Positions 62,970 through 64,000 of a DNA stretch of 64,000 nt are shown piece by piece; position 1 is the first letter of the stretch, and each line of letters begins with the position of its first letter. The notes beneath the pieces were generated by a model that saw nothing but the letters and a program-made list of their open reading frames with translations, made no database searches and was not told where the DNA came from. Source of the stretch: Endomicrobiales bacterium (GTDB lineage Bacteria; Elusimicrobiota; Endomicrobiia; Endomicrobiales; JALOBY01). The stretch is taken from contig JALOBY010000004.1 of NCBI GenBank assembly GCA_023228045.1, positions 1 through 64,000 of the forward strand, written 5' to 3'. A program made the translations under genes and the position numbers.

Positions 62970-64000
62970 CTATTCCTTTTCAATAATATTTATTTCATCT
63001 TTGGTTAAACCATAAAGCTTGTAGACAAGTTCGTCAATTTCTCGGTCAGTTTGTGAAATTTGTTGCTGGATTAGAACTTTCTCATTACACGATACCTTTT
63101 TAGTTTTAAAATTTAGATCAAGAATATTTCTAACTAAAAATATCAATTTCTCGTACTTTTCTTTGTCAGCATTGTTTGATAAATTTACATTACAAAAAGG
63201 AATATTCTTAATTTCACCAATTGGAACATGGTTGGTATTATTAAAAAATTGAAAATAATAATTTACTAATTTGCTATTTAATAAGCCTAAAATAAATTCA
63301 TTATCAATATTATTTCCAATACTGAAACAATAATTAGTTGTGTGCCCACAAAGAATATTTTTATCAATTGTTGTTGCTTTTACTCTTCGTTTTTGTTGTT
63401 GATTGGAAACTTCTTGAAATACAACTCTTTCAAAATGCCAATGGCCCCTTTTATCAACACAAGTTGGGCAATATTCGTTTATGTTTCCCAATAAATTGTA
63501 ATGAGATATCAAATTACCTCTTAAAAGAGGTAATTTATTTTCCCCACTCGTTGTTGAAAATAATTCTTTATTTATACTTACATTTATTTCGCCTTGATAA
63601 CCTTCAATGACATCCTTAAAACATTGCTTACATTGTTGAATTTTATTTATTACGTCATTTTTAAATATAAATTCAAAACCTGGATTCTTATAAAATTCTT
63701 CTTGACTTACCTTAATTGTCCCCTGCTTACTTGTTTTTAAAATCAACAAATCAATATTTTTTTTGGATTTATTAAATAACAATGTTGTTAATGCCTGTGT
63801 TACACCCAAAAACACTCTGTCTTTCTCTGTATATTCTATTATTTCCCTTAAGCTTGTATTTTCAAGAAGTAATTTTCTTAATTCTTTACTATCTGAACTA
63901 GACAGATAATTGCTTGGACAAATGAAACCAAAATGTCCATTATCTTTAAGTAAGTAGACACTTCTTTCAATAAACATCTTATATAGATTTATTTTCCCAC
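62970..64000 (-). CDS. Type IIG/Eco57I-like restriction-modification enzyme, C-terminal part
   Basis: The gene runs off the right edge of the window. The frame stays open to base 64000 and the codons just before the first ATG (INLYK) fit the family, so that ATG is not the true start. Visible are FIERSVYLLKDNGHFGFICPSNYL and IIEYTEKDRVF, from the methyltransferase core after the NPPY motif. A target-recognition part (CPTCVDKRGHWHFERVV, FILGLLNSKLVNYYF, NIPF) follows, with a helical end. The NPPY motif and any nuclease domain are outside the window. Confidence 0.8.
   Translation of the reverse strand, partial: GKINLYKMFIERSVYLLKDNGHFGFICPSNYLSSSDSKELRKLLLENTSLREIIEYTEKDRVFLGVTQALTTLLFNKSKKNIDLLILKTSKQGTIKVSQEEFYKNPGFEFIFKNDVINKIQQCKQCFKDVIEGYQGEINVSINKELFSTTSGENKLPLLRGNLISHYNLLGNINEYCPTCVDKRGHWHFERVVFQEVSNQQQKRRVKATTIDKNILCGHTTNYCFSIGNNIDNEFILGLLNSKLVNYYFQFFNNTNHVPIGEIKNIPFCNVNLSNNADKEKYEKLIFLVRNILDLNFKTKKVSCNEKVLIQQQISQTDREIDELVYKLYGLTKDEINIIEKE

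Overview
The window is AT-rich DNA from a diderm (Gram-negative-type) bacterium. The evidence for two membranes is a TonB-dependent receptor, other outer-membrane barrel candidates with signal peptides, a heptosyltransferase-like GT9 enzyme and OmpA-domain proteins. Split glycine decarboxylase (GcvPA/GcvPB), a two-subunit isopropylmalate dehydratase, a YciH/SUI1 protein and many small interspersed palindromes suggest an uncultured lineage. Elusimicrobiota or a relative is my guess, but the sequence alone does not prove it. The core genes are intact and most start codons have a usable Shine-Dalgarno site or translational coupling.

Layout. 0.1-2.3 kb (+): one MotA-type and two different MotB-type stator proteins, ending at a strong terminator. 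2.5-10.65 kb (+): phospholipid genes psd-pssA, then leuA, leuC, leuD, leuB, asd and a ChbG/YdjC-type deacetylase. 10.65-11.65 kb: a convergent, gene-free, AT-rich kilobase holding a sequence very like a XerCD dif site at 11480-11507. 11.65-46.9 kb (-): a GH57 glycosidase, exported and barrel proteins, two PHP or TPR proteins, apt, panD, four-box tRNAs (Arg CCT, Pro CGG, Pro GGG), merR-HU, gpsA-plsY-der-pgsA-hflX-miaA, a small lipoprotein, mutL-mutS-slt-miaB, nadE, the glycine cleavage operon (lpdA-gcvT-gcvH-gcvPA-gcvPB), mscS, a DksA-like protein, an Orn/Lys/Arg decarboxylase and larE. 47.1-51.1 kb (+): a three-gene glycosyltransferase cluster ending in a GT-C/PAP2 fusion. 51.5-56.7 kb (-): a B12 salvage locus (btuB, btuD, btuC, btuF, cobalamin adenosyltransferase) with two separate cobalamin riboswitches. 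57.1-64 kb (-): cold-shock protein, PHP phosphoesterase, PhoH-like ATPase, tRNA-Gly(CCC), VF530, peptidase U32, SUI1, then a HEPN-motif gene beside a type IIG-like restriction-modification gene that runs off the window.

Gene polarity converges on the dif-like site from both sides: everything left of it is on + and nearly everything right of it is on -. This is what is expected if the window spans the replication terminus. The glycosyltransferase cluster is the one block pointing the other way.

The least expected structural signal is a family of about 163-bp imperfect palindromes. There are three full copies (between leuC and leuD, between gcvT and lpdA, and upstream of larE), plus single hairpin ends beside two tRNAs and in a riboswitch leader. 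One copy supplies the last 20-odd codons of lpdA. A second, shorter family of mosaic repeats occupies the other intergenic gaps.
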